Counted from the first letter of the stretch, positions 52,390 through 62,247 are shown. The stretch: 64,000 nucleotides of DNA from Pedobacter sp. Bi126 (GCF_918698245.1 NZ_CAKKMS010000002.1:992001-1056000); one strand, 5' to 3'. The notes: a model not told the origin generated them from the letters alone. Translations and numbers: made by a program.

Positions 52390-54270
52390 TTATTTTTTAG
52401 GCCAGCTGGCTATCGGTTTAGCAGAAAATTTCTTTTGTGATGGTTTTGCGGCATCTAGAAAAACTGATATGGCTTGTTCGCTATCAGCTTTGAGCCTTAC
52501 TTCGAATCCTATAATAGAAGTCCCCGGATTTTTAGCATCATAATCGGTTCCCGGATCTGTTGACCAGGTTTTCATTTTAATTTCGCTTTTGGTATCTACA
52601 AAGAGATAACATTTTTTGTTTTTATAACTTAATTCGACGGTATGCTTATCAATAATGTGTACCGTAGCAGGTGTAACCATCGACCACCGAAGGGTTACAT
52701 CGTTGTTTCCTACGGTTATTTCATCGCGGATCTGCACCGTTTTTTTATTGATCAAAGCCACTCCTCTAATTGATTTTTTTAGTTTATCAGCATATAAGCT
52801 GCTCAGATCGGCAACAGCATTCATAAACAGGCTGTTATCAGCGCTACTGATGAAAGCAGCATTGCCCTTAACAAGCTGAAAAGTACTATCAATTGAAAGG
52901 GTATTGTGTGCGAGATTATTGTAGCGGAATATTTTCCAGCGCTCTGCATTTTGTTTACTGTCCCACAGGTTAATGCCCTTCGATTCGAGCGATTCGTATT
53001 CCTGCATTCCAAAATCCATAGCCCAACGCAGCCCTTGCGATTCCACGATGAAAGCGCCTACATCCATATGACCATGGCTAACACCGGGTGAGCCACCTTT
53101 AAAGCCCACGTAAGTAGCCAGCGGATCTGTCCATGAACTCCGCATCAAAGCAACGGGGTTAGGGCCATTTCCGATCCAAAAGTGTGCAGTTTTAGGCTGA
53201 ATGTTATTAAGCGATAGTTTTGCTCCCCACAACATTGCCGATGGCAGTAACCTATTCTCTAATGGCATTTGCTCATCGAGCTGTTTTTTAGTTACCCAAA
53301 GCAAACCAGGATCATTCAGTTTCGATGCAAACCAAAAAAGTGCGGGATTAAATTCTGCCACCGCCCTGCTATCCGAATAATTAAAAGGTTTGCCCGAAGG
53401 AGCTGTCATATTAACCAGATAATCAGCTGTTTTAAGGAAACCTGGCTGAGCACTTAAATTAAAATCATGATGAAAAACCCCATCCAAAGCACTGATTAAC
53501 ATCACATTAAAAGAAGTGCCGTATTCCCAATATCCATAACCTTCCGGATAAGCACCATCGGGAGCATATTGTTGCATGGGTAGGATTACACTTTTTATTG
53601 CCCGGTTAATCAGTTTAGCAGACAAGGCCGGATGCTCTTCAAAAGTAGCTATTGCACCAAACGAGATGCCCGCATTACAAACCTGATTCCAGTTATTGGT
53701 AACATTTAACCAGTTATTGTATTTATTATTTGTTGAAGGCTGTATTCCCTTTTCGAGAATGGCAAGGGCAACTATACTTCTGGTTGATTGGGGTAAATCC
53801 TGATATAACCAATCATATCCTATTGATAAAGCCATTGTCATTTCACCAACATCAAGAAAATGACTTGGATTCCAATCTTTAAAACCAGAAACTGCCAACA
53901 TTTCTTTTTCTGCTCTGGCTACATACTTTTTATCATGGTTAAGCCTAAAAGCATAAGAGAGGTAATAAATCCTTTTAAGTGCCTCTCTAGATACATCAAG
54001 CAAACGTTTACCGATCATCACCCGCTCTAATACGGGTTTATTTAAAACATGATCTGCTTCTGATAGTATGGCTTGGTGGATTTGTTTAAACTTCGCATCG
54101 CGCTTTACATTTTTTAAGATCTGTTCTTCAAGCTCATGGCTTATCAATAACCTTGGATGCGAAGGCATCTTAAAAGTCGAATCAATTTCCTTGTTCTGCC
54201 CTACTGCAAACGTTGAGCAAAACAAGGTTATGATGGTACATATAATTGTGATAAGCTTATTTTTTTTCAT
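52390..54270 (-). CDS. heparinase II/III-family polysaccharide lyase
   Basis: Exported polysaccharide lyase-like protein, 626 residues, signal peptide ending STFAVGQ. The alpha-toroid domain runs to about 330 (YNNWLNVTNNWNQVCNAGIS, AYPEGYGYWEYGTSFNVML) and holds the Asn/Tyr expected in catalysis; the heparinase II/III beta-sandwich follows, with SPGVSHGHMDVGAFIVESQG and a conserved WAMDFG block. Such enzymes cut uronic-acid glycans such as heparin or alginate by beta-elimination. Specificity cannot be read. The gene stands alone, 38 bases after the PVC-type gene on the same strand. Confidence 0.88.
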   Translation of the reverse strand: MKKNKLITIICTIITLFCSTFAVGQNKEIDSTFKMPSHPRLLISHELEEQILKNVKRDAKFKQIHQAILSEADHVLNKPVLERVMIGKRLLDVSREALKRIYYLSYAFRLNHDKKYVARAEKEMLAVSGFKDWNPSHFLDVGEMTMALSIGYDWLYQDLPQSTRSIVALAILEKGIQPSTNNKYNNWLNVTNNWNQVCNAGISFGAIATFEEHPALSAKLINRAIKSVILPMQQYAPDGAYPEGYGYWEYGTSFNVMLISALDGVFHHDFNLSAQPGFLKTADYLVNMTAPSGKPFNYSDSRAVAEFNPALFWFASKLNDPGLLWVTKKQLDEQMPLENRLLPSAMLWGAKLSLNNIQPKTAHFWIGNGPNPVALMRSSWTDPLATYVGFKGGSPGVSHGHMDVGAFIVESQGLRWAMDFGMQEYESLESKGINLWDSKQNAERWKIFRYNNLAHNTLSIDSTFQLVKGNAAFISSADNSLFMNAVADLSSLYADKLKKSIRGVALINKKTVQIRDEITVGNNDVTLRWSMVTPATVHIIDKHTVELSYKNKKCYLFVDTKSEIKMKTWSTDPGTDYDAKNPGTSIIGFEVRLKADSEQAISVFLDAAKPSQKKFSAKPIASWPKK

Positions 54271-54308
54271 GGGCTATGGATCACCATTCTCAAATTTTAT
54301 ATGAGGAA

Positions 54309-56915
54309 CTATTTCTTTTGTTCAGATAAAAAAGAAACTAACGAAGCCAGTTCTTCATATGACAATGAATTGGCCAAACCTTCTGGCATCATCGAAGTTT
54401 CCATTTCTTTCCTCGACAGGATATCGCCGGCCTTAATGGTAAAAACCTCTCCCGCAATATTACGAACCACCACTTTGGCAGCTGTTTCTTCTGTAATGAA
54501 GCCCATATAGGTACGGTCGCCCTTGGCAGTAATCATTACCGAAGCAAATCCCTGAGAAATGGAAGCATTAGGTTTTAATATCGATTCTGCAATCTGCTCA
54601 CGGTTCATAATAGAGCCAATCTGTCCCATAAAAGGACCTTTCATTTTCTCACTTTTACTTAAACTATGGCAGGCTACACAACCCTGACTATTGAAAATAT
54701 TTTTTCCTTTCAACGGATTGCCCTGTAACTTATTGATAGCCAACAGTACATCTTCGATAGATGATTTGCCCACCTGGCCTTTTTTATTTTTGATTTTATC
54801 CAGATCAATTTTTGGTTCTTCCGCTGCCGCTACTTTTTCTTCTTCGGCAAATTCAGGGATATCCATCCTTTGACGCGCATTTAAATCAACAAAAAATTGT
54901 TTTCCCTGTGCTCCGGCTTTCGTAGCCTCTTCTTTCAGGAATTTTTCGATAATAGGAGAACCTTCCCATGAAACTGCTTTAAAATATGGGCCATGTGAAT
55001 CGGGACGTGTACCCCACCACCAAGAAGCATCGTAGACAGTTTCTTTTTTATACAAACGGCCCAAGGTAACCAGGATCTGCTGTTTTAATTTTTCATCTGT
55101 CGATTGTTTGTAGTTTTCGATCAGCCCGTTAACCGCTTTTTCGGTATGTATATAACGTAATGCCCAAAGCGCAAGGGTAGAATTTTCAGTTTTAACTGCA
55201 GCAAGCAAAGCATCTACCGCCTGAAGATCAACTAAAGCCCTCACAGCTAAGTGAGGCAAAATAATGGCTGAATTTGGTGTTGCATGAGGACCTTCAGTAC
55301 CTTTGGCAGGTGCTGTAAATGAAGCAGGCACCTTTGTTTGTAAAAGCACATTGGCAACTTCTGCCCTGCCCAAACGGTTTAAACCAATTATCGAAGCAGC
55401 CTGAACACGAAGAGAAGGATCCTTTAAACCTTCTAAGAATGGCTCAACTGGTACTTTGTCTATATTGGCTTTACGATCTGCAAGTGCTTTTAAGGCAAAT
55501 TCCTTAACTGCTTTATCTTTAGTAAATTCAACTAAAGTTGCAATACCGTTTTCTTTGGTGAGTTGTGCATAGGTATAAATACCGGCTATACGGATATCAA
55601 GCGCTAAACTTTGATCGGAAGCCACTTTTAAGGCCGTTGCAATAGCTTGTTTATTGTTGCGCAAAACCAATTCCTGCGAAGCGGTTAAACGGCCTACTGC
55701 ACTATTCGATTTAAGCAGTTCGGTTAGTTTTTTAATTGAAGCTTTTTTAACATCAGGAAAAGCTTTGTATGTCCAGTTGTTTGGCACTGCACGAACAATA
55801 TAGCCTTTATTAGGGCTGCCAGAATAACCAGCGCCATCCCAAGCCGATAGATAAAGTCTTCCTGAACCGTCTACATCAAGGTCGGTAATCTGAGGAAGTT
55901 TAATAAACTCTTCATCTTTCTGCGTAAAGGTTGGCCCATCAGTGGTAACTCTATGAATATAAAGCATGCTTCTGCCCCAATCGGCCATCATTGGTACATG
56001 GTTATATTGTTCAGGCCAGTTTGGTTCATCCATAAATAATGCACCGGTACCCGATCCTCCACCTAAATCTGCAAGTGCAGGAATAATTTCATCGGTAAAA
56101 TTCTGAAATAACACAGGGTAACCATATTCTCCAGATTGTATGTGGTGCGAGAAACGAACGTTCCATCCACCGCCATCATTGGTATTTTCTCTGGTAAAAA
56201 CGTTCATGTAAGGATCGATAGCAACATCATAAACATTACGTGTACCATGTGTATATACTTCCATTTCAGTTCCATCAGGACGAACACGCATAATTCCACC
56301 ACCTAACATGGTTAGTTTTTTACCTGAACGATCTACCGCATCATGGAATCCAAAATCTCCAACGGAAATGTAAATCCATCCATCAATTCCCATTCTGATT
56401 CCGTTAGTAGCATGGTCGGTACCACGTTCACGGATATATTTCGCATTACTGATATGCTCTATAAGCGGTTTTTCAGGTCCATCGGCTTTTCCATCGCCAT
56501 CTTTATCTTCGAAAACAACTAAATTCATGCCCGTAGCCTGTTTTGTTTCTTTAGAAAAAGTGGTATGTAATACATAAACCTGGCTGCCTTGAACAATAAT
56601 ACCGCGTGGATTATCCACTTCGGCAAAATCTACATGTTCGTCCATTTTGCCATCGTTATCCTTATCTATCAATTTAAGAATATGGCCTTTACCCGGATCT
56701 TTACCTAAAGAGCCGATCATATCAACACCAACGTATACTTCTCCGGTTGGTGCTACGGCTAAACAGGCTGGACTGGGTGTGACATCTGGCCCAGCGAAAT
56801 TGGTTATCGTTAATTCGGGGGGTGATACGCGTTGTATTTTTGGTTCGCTAAAGAAGTTTCTTAATCCAAAAAAAACTAGTGTAAAAGAAATTAAGCTTAA
56901 AGAAAATTTAATCAT
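54309..56915 (-). CDS. PVC-type haem-binding protein with HEAT repeats and cytochrome c
   Basis: Exported protein of 868 residues. Residues 35-390 form a sugar-dehydrogenase-like six-bladed propeller with calcium-type loops (DKDNDGKMDEH, DKDGDGKADG), residues about 400-600 carry HEAT-like helical repeats (LKDPSLRVQAASIIGLNRLG), and a cytochrome c domain near the C-terminus binds haem through C746-x2-C749-H750 in GCVACHSLS. The architecture is known from Planctomycetes and Bacteroidetes, where it is thought to oxidise sugars. The gene ends 38 bases before the heparinase-type gene. A near-consensus promoter box (TAAGTTTA) lies upstream at 56953-56960 on the minus strand. Confidence 0.88.
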   Translation of the reverse strand: MIKFSLSLISFTLVFFGLRNFFSEPKIQRVSPPELTITNFAGPDVTPSPACLAVAPTGEVYVGVDMIGSLGKDPGKGHILKLIDKDNDGKMDEHVDFAEVDNPRGIIVQGSQVYVLHTTFSKETKQATGMNLVVFEDKDGDGKADGPEKPLIEHISNAKYIRERGTDHATNGIRMGIDGWIYISVGDFGFHDAVDRSGKKLTMLGGGIMRVRPDGTEMEVYTHGTRNVYDVAIDPYMNVFTRENTNDGGGWNVRFSHHIQSGEYGYPVLFQNFTDEIIPALADLGGGSGTGALFMDEPNWPEQYNHVPMMADWGRSMLYIHRVTTDGPTFTQKDEEFIKLPQITDLDVDGSGRLYLSAWDGAGYSGSPNKGYIVRAVPNNWTYKAFPDVKKASIKKLTELLKSNSAVGRLTASQELVLRNNKQAIATALKVASDQSLALDIRIAGIYTYAQLTKENGIATLVEFTKDKAVKEFALKALADRKANIDKVPVEPFLEGLKDPSLRVQAASIIGLNRLGRAEVANVLLQTKVPASFTAPAKGTEGPHATPNSAIILPHLAVRALVDLQAVDALLAAVKTENSTLALWALRYIHTEKAVNGLIENYKQSTDEKLKQQILVTLGRLYKKETVYDASWWWGTRPDSHGPYFKAVSWEGSPIIEKFLKEEATKAGAQGKQFFVDLNARQRMDIPEFAEEEKVAAAEEPKIDLDKIKNKKGQVGKSSIEDVLLAINKLQGNPLKGKNIFNSQGCVACHSLSKSEKMKGPFMGQIGSIMNREQIAESILKPNASISQGFASVMITAKGDRTYMGFITEETAAKVVVRNIAGEVFTIKAGDILSRKEMETSMMPEGLANSLSYEELASLVSFLSEQKK

Positions 56916-57343
56916 TTGTGTGTGTTATTGGTTTCTTGGTGGTTGTGCCGTGTAAACTTACAAAAAAATATAAATTCTCTTGTGCCACAATTTTGTGCAT
57001 TTCAAGTTAATTCTTAACCATTTGACACTTTTACTTACTGGCCGCTAAACTTATTTACTTCATTTTAAAGTAAAACAACTTCACAGACGTTATCCTGATA
57101 AAGATCGGCATTAATTAAAGCAACAATTCAGACTAATTACTATGGACAACTAAATAAGCTTTAAACTGCTATAATTATGCATAACTACAAGTAAAACACA
57201 AATTAAATGAAGAAAAAACACCTTATAAATAAGATAAAAAACCGATTTCACCAGAATCAGGTAAATTATTTCGTAAAATACTTGCTCCAAAGGAGATATT
57301 TTATTATATTTACTAAATCCAACATTCATTAAATCAGTACGTT
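56916..57343. other. gene-free AT-rich spacer
   Basis: 428 bases between the divergent PVC-type gene and the small membrane protein gene. It carries the likely promoters of both, but no ORF, RNA or repeat that I can support was seen. Confidence 0.5.
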
Positions 57344-57514
57344 ATGAAAAATATTCTTTATTTCTTCCTGACTGCCCTGATCTCCTCCATTGCGCTGTTA
57401 ATTACCAGGGATTCATTTGAACCCGAATTGGTTTATAGCACAGTGGTATTAATATGGAGTTTTTACATTTGGTACCATATTTATGCTGCTAGTAAGAGGA
57501 ACTACAGTGAGTAG
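57344..57514 (+). CDS. small membrane protein (56 aa)
   Basis: Open frame of 56 residues beginning MKNILYFFLTALISSIALLI. Two hydrophobic helices (about 4-20 and 29-48) are separated by the polar turn TRDSFEPE, with a Trp/Tyr-rich second helix and a basic tail ASKRNYSE. The hydrophobic pattern and clean termini are unlike chance. A near-consensus box TATATTTA lies 32-39 bases upstream. It stands alone, 335 bases before the desaturase gene. No known family; a role as small inner membrane regulator is only a guess. Confidence 0.6.
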   Translation: MKNILYFFLTALISSIALLITRDSFEPELVYSTVVLIWSFYIWYHIYAASKRNYSE

Positions 57515-57765
57515 TCTGTATCTTAATTAAATTGAATTCTCCGATTGAATATAGTCTGGAGCTAAAATATTAGTGTCCAATATTTTATCCTTACTTTTTG
57601 CTTTCACCTCATTATTAATTTGTTGATACAACCATTGTCTGTAAATTAATTTACTTTCTTGTTAAGAAAGTTGTAATTATTTAAGATGATTGCCAGATGC
57701 TTCACGGTTAATTTATTATCTTCGCCGAAAACTAAAACACAGTAGTTTACGTTTATAACAAAGCT

Positions 57766-57779
57766 TGGCCAATTGGCCA
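57766..57779. promoter_or_regulatory. perfect palindrome before desaturase gene
   Basis: TGGCCAATTGGCCA, a 14-base perfect palindrome, lies 70 bases upstream of the desaturase ATG and 42 bases after a near-consensus -7 box (TATCTTCG, 57717-57724). Candidate operator, for example for a lipid-responsive repressor, or a hairpin in the leader. Confidence 0.4.
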
Positions 57780-57849
57780 GGTTATACATAAAGCTTAATG
57801 AACTTGGAGTTATCGACCTCGTACATGGGGTAGATTAGCGCACAGGATC

Positions 57850-58935
57850 ATGAAATCAAAAGCAAAATTCCCATGTTTAGCAGGGAATACATTTTACTCG
57901 GAAGTTCGCCGCAGAGTAAACAACGACTTTAAAGAAAACAATAGAAGTATCAATGCCAATGTGCTGATGTGGTTTAAAGCCTTTCTTTTCCTTACTATAT
58001 TTCTGGCACTTTACTTTTGCATACTCCTTTTAAACGTGCAGAGCACTATACTTTTGGGACTTACCGTTTTACTTGGTGCAACTTGTGCATTTATTGGTTT
58101 TAATATCTGCCACGATGCCATTCACGGTTCGTTTTCGAGTTCTAAACGCATCAATTCTTTTTTCAGTTTTCTTTTTAATATGGTTGGCGCCAATCCGTAT
58201 GTGTGGAACATTACCCACAATGTGGTACACCATACCTATACCAATATACCGGGCCATGACGAAGATATAGAAGTGGCACCAGGCCTTATACGCATCTGTA
58301 CAGAAGATGAATTAAAACCACACCAGCGTTTCCAGCAATGGTATGCTTTCCCTTTATACAGCCTGGCTTCGCTTTCCTGGGTGTTTCGTAAAGATTATAA
58401 AAAGTTTTTTCAAAAAAGTGTAGGTGCCTGCCAGAACAAGCATCCGAAGGTTGAATACTTTAACCTCTTTTTCTATAAGTTTCTGTACTATTTTATTTTT
58501 ATTGGTTTACCGATACTGGTTATGCCGCTTGCCTGGTGGCAGATTGCAATAGGTTTTGTGGTGTTACATATGGCTCAGGGCTTAACTATGGGATTGGTTT
58601 TCCAACTTGCTCATGTGGTAGAAGGAACCACTTTCCCAATAACCAATGCAGAAGGCAATATGGAAGAAGCCTGGGCCGAGCACCAAATGCGTACTACAGC
58701 TAATTTTGCAACTCAATCGCCTATATCAGCATTTTTTCTTGGTGGATTGAACCGACAGATAGAACACCATCTTTTCCCTAAAATATGTCATGTGCATTAT
58801 GGACGGATCTCCACAATTGTAAAACAAACTGCGTTAGAATTTGGATTGCCTTACCATGAAAACACTACCTTCTTATCGGCACTTCGCTCCCACTACCGCA
58901 TCCTAAAAAAAATGGGGCAACCGGAAACAATTTAG
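57850..58935 (+). CDS. membrane fatty acid desaturase
   Basis: Membrane-bound diiron desaturase, 361 residues, inserting a double bond in acyl chains. Three histidine boxes: H88-DAI-H92-G, H123-NVV-H127-H128, and QIEH306-H307 with the Gln of the third box typical of front-end or acyl-lipid desaturases. Two membrane pairs flank these (about 42-85 and 205-255). No cytochrome b5 domain is present. Single gene with a long leader containing a perfect palindrome. Position of the bond formed cannot be read. Confidence 0.92.
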   Translation: MKSKAKFPCLAGNTFYSEVRRRVNNDFKENNRSINANVLMWFKAFLFLTIFLALYFCILLLNVQSTILLGLTVLLGATCAFIGFNICHDAIHGSFSSSKRINSFFSFLFNMVGANPYVWNITHNVVHHTYTNIPGHDEDIEVAPGLIRICTEDELKPHQRFQQWYAFPLYSLASLSWVFRKDYKKFFQKSVGACQNKHPKVEYFNLFFYKFLYYFIFIGLPILVMPLAWWQIAIGFVVLHMAQGLTMGLVFQLAHVVEGTTFPITNAEGNMEEAWAEHQMRTTANFATQSPISAFFLGGLNRQIEHHLFPKICHVHYGRISTIVKQTALEFGLPYHENTTFLSALRSHYRILKKMGQPETI

Positions 58936-59175
58936 CAGCTATTAAGTTAAGGGCGATAATTCAAACTTAATATTCTTGTTGCCTTAATGGTAAAACTCTT
59001 AAATCCCATTTATTTCATCATTAAGAAGTTTAGGGCATTAAGTTTTGAGCGCCTGTAAAATTGAGCGATGCGCATGAACAAATGACCAATTAACTAATGA
59101 CTAATGAACCAATAAACCAACACCTAATAACATAAACTTAACATACAATACATTCCTTCAACAGGCAGATCTTTT

Positions 59176-59183
59176 TATCTTTA
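59176..59183 (+). promoter_or_regulatory. near-consensus -7 box, start-proximal
   Basis: TATCTTTA (one mismatch to TAnnTTTG) ends 5 bases before the ATG at 59189, the same close placement seen at 16315, 23374 and 28398. Confidence 0.35.
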
Positions 59184-59188
59184 ACCAT

Positions 59189-59776
59189 ATGTACTGGTAC
59201 GAAGAAGAAGTTAAACAATTGGAAAGGGCACATCGCTTAGATCGGGAGCATCCTGGTATTATTTTCTATGGCAGTTCATCTATCCGATTATGGAATAGTC
59301 TCGAAGATGATTTTGATGACATGAAAGTAACCAATTTAGGCTTTGGCGGCTCTACGTTAGCAGCATGTGTATGGTTTTTTGAGCGGATTATGATGGACTA
59401 CAGACCAAAGGCGCTTGTGGTATATGCAGGCGATAACGATCTTGGCGATGGCAGAAACCCTGAGGAGATATTTATCTTTTTCCAGCAGCTCATGGTTAAA
59501 GTTAACCAACGGTTTGGCATATTGCCCTGTTATTTTATATCGCTAAAACCCAGTCTCACCCGCTGGCAAATGGCCGATCAGTTTAGATATACCAATAACC
59601 TTATCGAAAGCGAAATCATTAAACTCAATAGCAATTGGAAATTTATTGATGTATTTAAGAAAATGCTCAACAAAGAAGGCAACCCAGACCCTGCACTTTA
59701 CGATCACGATGGATTGCATCTGAGTGAAGAAGGTTATCGTTTATGGGCAGCTACTGTTAAAGAGAAATTAGGTTAA
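59189..59776 (+). CDS. SGNH/GDSL esterase, cytoplasmic
   Basis: SGNH-fold hydrolase of 195 residues without signal peptide. Block I FYGSSSIRLW (nucleophile among Ser29-31), block II Gly in NLGFGGSTL, block III Asn in VYAGDNDLGDG and the final DHDGLHLSEEGY with catalytic Asp and His; all four blocks are complete. Substrate unknown: relatives act on lipids or acetylated sugars. A second esterase gene follows 66 bases downstream on the same strand, so the pair may be cotranscribed. Confidence 0.9.
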   Translation: MYWYEEEVKQLERAHRLDREHPGIIFYGSSSIRLWNSLEDDFDDMKVTNLGFGGSTLAACVWFFERIMMDYRPKALVVYAGDNDLGDGRNPEEIFIFFQQLMVKVNQRFGILPCYFISLKPSLTRWQMADQFRYTNNLIESEIIKLNSNWKFIDVFKKMLNKEGNPDPALYDHDGLHLSEEGYRLWAATVKEKLG

Positions 59777-59842
59777 TCATTACGCTTAATTAATATCCCG
59801 ATAACATACATGCCTTAATTTTCCGCAAAAGAATTGAAGTCA

Positions 59843-60571
59843 ATGAACAGGGAATATCATAGATGGTTCAGCAGTAATCTTCAACGGGATATGGAACTAT
59901 TGGTTTTCGGCCATGCCGGAAGAGCAGTTATCTTTTTCCCCACCCGTATGGCCAGGTTTTACGATTACGAAAACTGGGGAATTATAGCTTCATTAAGTAC
60001 ACAGATTGAAAATGGTGAACTCCAAATTTTCTGCGTGGATAGTATAGATGGAGAAAGCTTTTATAACGATGAGGTATTTCCATCTGTACGCATAGACCGG
60101 CATTTACAATATGAAAAATATCTCCTCGAAGAAGTATTATCGCTTATCTATCAGAAAAATGATGGCGATTACATAGAAACAGCAGGCTGTAGTATGGGCG
60201 CTTACCATGCGATAAACCTGGCCATGAAATATCCCTGGTTATTTAAAAAAGCCGTCGGTATAAGTGGTAGATATGACCTTACAGACAATATCGGCGATTT
60301 TAGAGACCTATTGAATGGGTTTCACGACGAAAAGGTTTATTTTAATATGCCAGCACAGTATATTGCTAACCTAAACGATGATCGATTGCTGTCGGCAGTT
60401 AGAAATATGGAAATTATTCTTGCTGTGGGCGAAACTGATCCGTTTTTGAGTGGAAATCAACATCTAAGCAGCCTGTTATGGGAGAAAGGTATCCCCAATC
60501 AGTTTCATACCTGGGAAAGCAACGCGCACCGCCCCCATTACTGGCGAAAAATGGCGCCTATGTACATTTAA
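59843..60571 (+). CDS. alpha/beta hydrolase, esterase D-like
   Basis: Cytoplasmic esterase-like protein of 242 residues from ATG 59843; the frame also opens with TTG at 59834, which is less likely. The nucleophile elbow is GCSMGAYHA, the acid is in LAVGETDPFLSG and the His in SNAHRPHYW, giving a complete catalytic triad. Overall pattern is that of the putative esterase family found with SGNH genes. Follows the SGNH esterase, from which it is separated by 66 bases. Substrate unknown. Confidence 0.85.
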   Translation: MNREYHRWFSSNLQRDMELLVFGHAGRAVIFFPTRMARFYDYENWGIIASLSTQIENGELQIFCVDSIDGESFYNDEVFPSVRIDRHLQYEKYLLEEVLSLIYQKNDGDYIETAGCSMGAYHAINLAMKYPWLFKKAVGISGRYDLTDNIGDFRDLLNGFHDEKVYFNMPAQYIANLNDDRLLSAVRNMEIILAVGETDPFLSGNQHLSSLLWEKGIPNQFHTWESNAHRPHYWRKMAPMYI

Positions 60572-60592
60572 TTATTACATAAGCGCCTCATC

Positions 60593-61117
60593 TTATTTTA
60601 CTGCTAAATTAAAATATTGTTTAATGTGGATGGTATCTAAAGGTATTTTAGATTTTTCGGCTGCTACAACAATATGAGCATCCAGCAACCATCTTTCGCC
60701 TGAATTATTAGCGTTAGTCAATTTAATTCCTTTAACTGTACCCGCAATTGGAGTTAAGTTGAAATAATCACATGAAGGGCAAGAAAACAGATGTTTTACC
60801 TTTCCAGCCAGAATATCAGCATCCGTTAATAAAAATTTATCACCTTGCATAGGCGCCTGAATATATACCCGTGTGGTGCTGAAGCTATTACTCCTCGTGG
60901 CCAGAAAAATCCGGTATTGGCCAGTGGTAAGTGCCATCTGCTGATCGGCCATTGCTGCATAATTTACATACTCAAACAGGCAGCTTCCTTCTGTACAAGG
61001 CGTTAGATTCTGTGCATCAATAGTAAAATCCATTGGGTTATCCGTTTTCTTTTTGCATGCACTCAGGATGGTTAATATCATCAACAAGCCGGCGGTTAAT
61101 TTAAAAGCGTTTTTCAT
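60593..61117 (-). CDS. hypothetical lipoprotein with Cys pairs
   Basis: Lipoprotein of 174 residues: lipobox ILSAC, Cys 21. The mature part has two Cys pairs, TPCTEGSC and FSCPSCDYF, suited to disulfides or metal binding in the periplasm, and beta-rich sequence (ITANNSGERWLLDAHIVVA-like). No family recognised. It converges with the esterase gene with only 21 bases between stop codons. Confidence 0.75.
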   Translation of the reverse strand: MKNAFKLTAGLLMILTILSACKKKTDNPMDFTIDAQNLTPCTEGSCLFEYVNYAAMADQQMALTTGQYRIFLATRSNSFSTTRVYIQAPMQGDKFLLTDADILAGKVKHLFSCPSCDYFNLTPIAGTVKGIKLTNANNSGERWLLDAHIVVAAEKSKIPLDTIHIKQYFNLAVK

Positions 61118-61271
61118 AATTTAATTTTCTATGAATACGGTAGAAATTGAGGATATGCTACAATTCGAACATTATTTTTTTATTAAATAAATAAACAAGA
61201 AAAAAATACTATTTAAACACAAAGGGATTAATTTAGGCAAAAAACTGACTGTTCAAAAGACTTTATTTAAC

Positions 61272-61300
61272 ATTGGTTGAACAAGAAAATATTAAGTTTG
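61272..61300 (+). promoter_or_regulatory. Bacteroidetes-type promoter of HAD gene
   Basis: TAAGTTTG at 61293-61300 fits the -7 consensus exactly and ATTG at 61272-61275 (one mismatch to TTTG) stands 17 bases ahead as -33 box. The ATG is 28 bases further on. Confidence 0.6.
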
Positions 61301-61328
61301 CACGTAAACAGATTAAATCTACAAAAAC

Positions 61329-62111
61329 ATGAAACAAGGATTATTAATAGATATGGATGGGGTGATTTATAGCGGGGAAGAATTGATATTTGGTGCTGAT
61401 AAATTCATTAAAAACTTAATTGATGAAGATATTCCTTTTGCATTTATGACCAACAATAGCCAGAGAACAGCTTTGGAGGTGGTACGTAAACTTAAAGGAT
61501 TAGGTATAAAGGTAGAAGAAAGCCATGTATACACCAGTGCGATGGCTACAGGTAAATTCCTTTCCGACCAAAGCCCAAATGGTACCGCTTATGTATTGGG
61601 AGAAGGTGGTTTATTAAGCAGTTTACACGATCATGGTATTACTTTGGTAAACACCGATCCAGAATTTGTGGTACTGGGAGAAGGTAGAAACTTTACGCTC
61701 GAAATGGTGCAGCGTGCTGTTGATATGATTCTTGCAGGCGCTAAATTTATCACGACCAACAGAGATCCATCGCCAAAAAAACCAGGATGGAATAATTTAG
61801 GCATTGCCGCAACCACGGCCATGATTGAGGAAGCAACCGGCAGAAAAGCGTTTGTTACAGGCAAACCAAGTCCGGTGATGATGCGCTCGGCACGTAAATT
61901 TTTAGGATTAGAAACCAGCGAAACTACAGTTATTGGCGATACCATGGAAACGGATATACAAGGAGGTGTACAAATGGGCTATAAAACCATTCTGGTACTT
62001 TCGGGCATCTCAAGCAAAGATACTTTAGGGCATTATGCTTTTAAACCCGATATGATTGCAAGCTCCGTTGATGAGATTAAGTTTCCTTTGGCCTGGTGGG
62101 AAGGTAAGTAA
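61329..62111 (+). CDS. HAD-IIA phosphatase (NagD-like)
   Basis: Phosphatase of the haloacid dehalogenase superfamily, class IIA, 260 residues. Motif I LLIDMDGVIY with Asp8 and Asp10, motif II FMTNNSQRT, motif III Lys in VTGKPSPVMM and motif IV VIGDTMETDIQGGVQMG are all intact; a C2-type cap lies between about 75 and 175. Relatives dephosphorylate small sugar phosphates or nucleotides. Single gene, followed by three hairpins. Substrate unknown. Confidence 0.92.
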   Translation: MKQGLLIDMDGVIYSGEELIFGADKFIKNLIDEDIPFAFMTNNSQRTALEVVRKLKGLGIKVEESHVYTSAMATGKFLSDQSPNGTAYVLGEGGLLSSLHDHGITLVNTDPEFVVLGEGRNFTLEMVQRAVDMILAGAKFITTNRDPSPKKPGWNNLGIAATTAMIEEATGRKAFVTGKPSPVMMRSARKFLGLETSETTVIGDTMETDIQGGVQMGYKTILVLSGISSKDTLGHYAFKPDMIASSVDEIKFPLAWWEGK

Positions 62112-62136
62112 TTTGATTTTCGAACTTAAACGTGCC

Positions 62137-62247
62137 GCCAGATGTTACCATCTGGCAGTGAGAACCATTTAGAAACTGGAATAAAGGATCAAACAAAGTG
62201 TCAGATAGAAATATCTGACACCATATGATCTGTCTCCTTTTCAGACA
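62137..62247. repeat. cluster of three hairpins
   Basis: Three hairpins in 111 bases after the HAD gene: GCCAGATG/CATCTGGC (62137-62156, 4-base loop), a perfect 10-bp GTGTCAGATA/TATCTGACAC with a GAAA tetraloop (62198-62221) and TGTCT/AGACA (62231-62247). All share CAGA/TCTG cores. None has a good T-run, so they are probably REP-like elements or an RNA, with mRNA-end protection possible. Confidence 0.6.

Noticed and set aside
58936..59188. TTAAG- and AACTAATGAACC-type low-complexity sequence (also near 3010, 35940 and 62260)
   Set aside because: Similar short wording recurs in several spacers but without arms or length to define an element; probably ordinary AT-rich intergenic drift or very degraded repeats.
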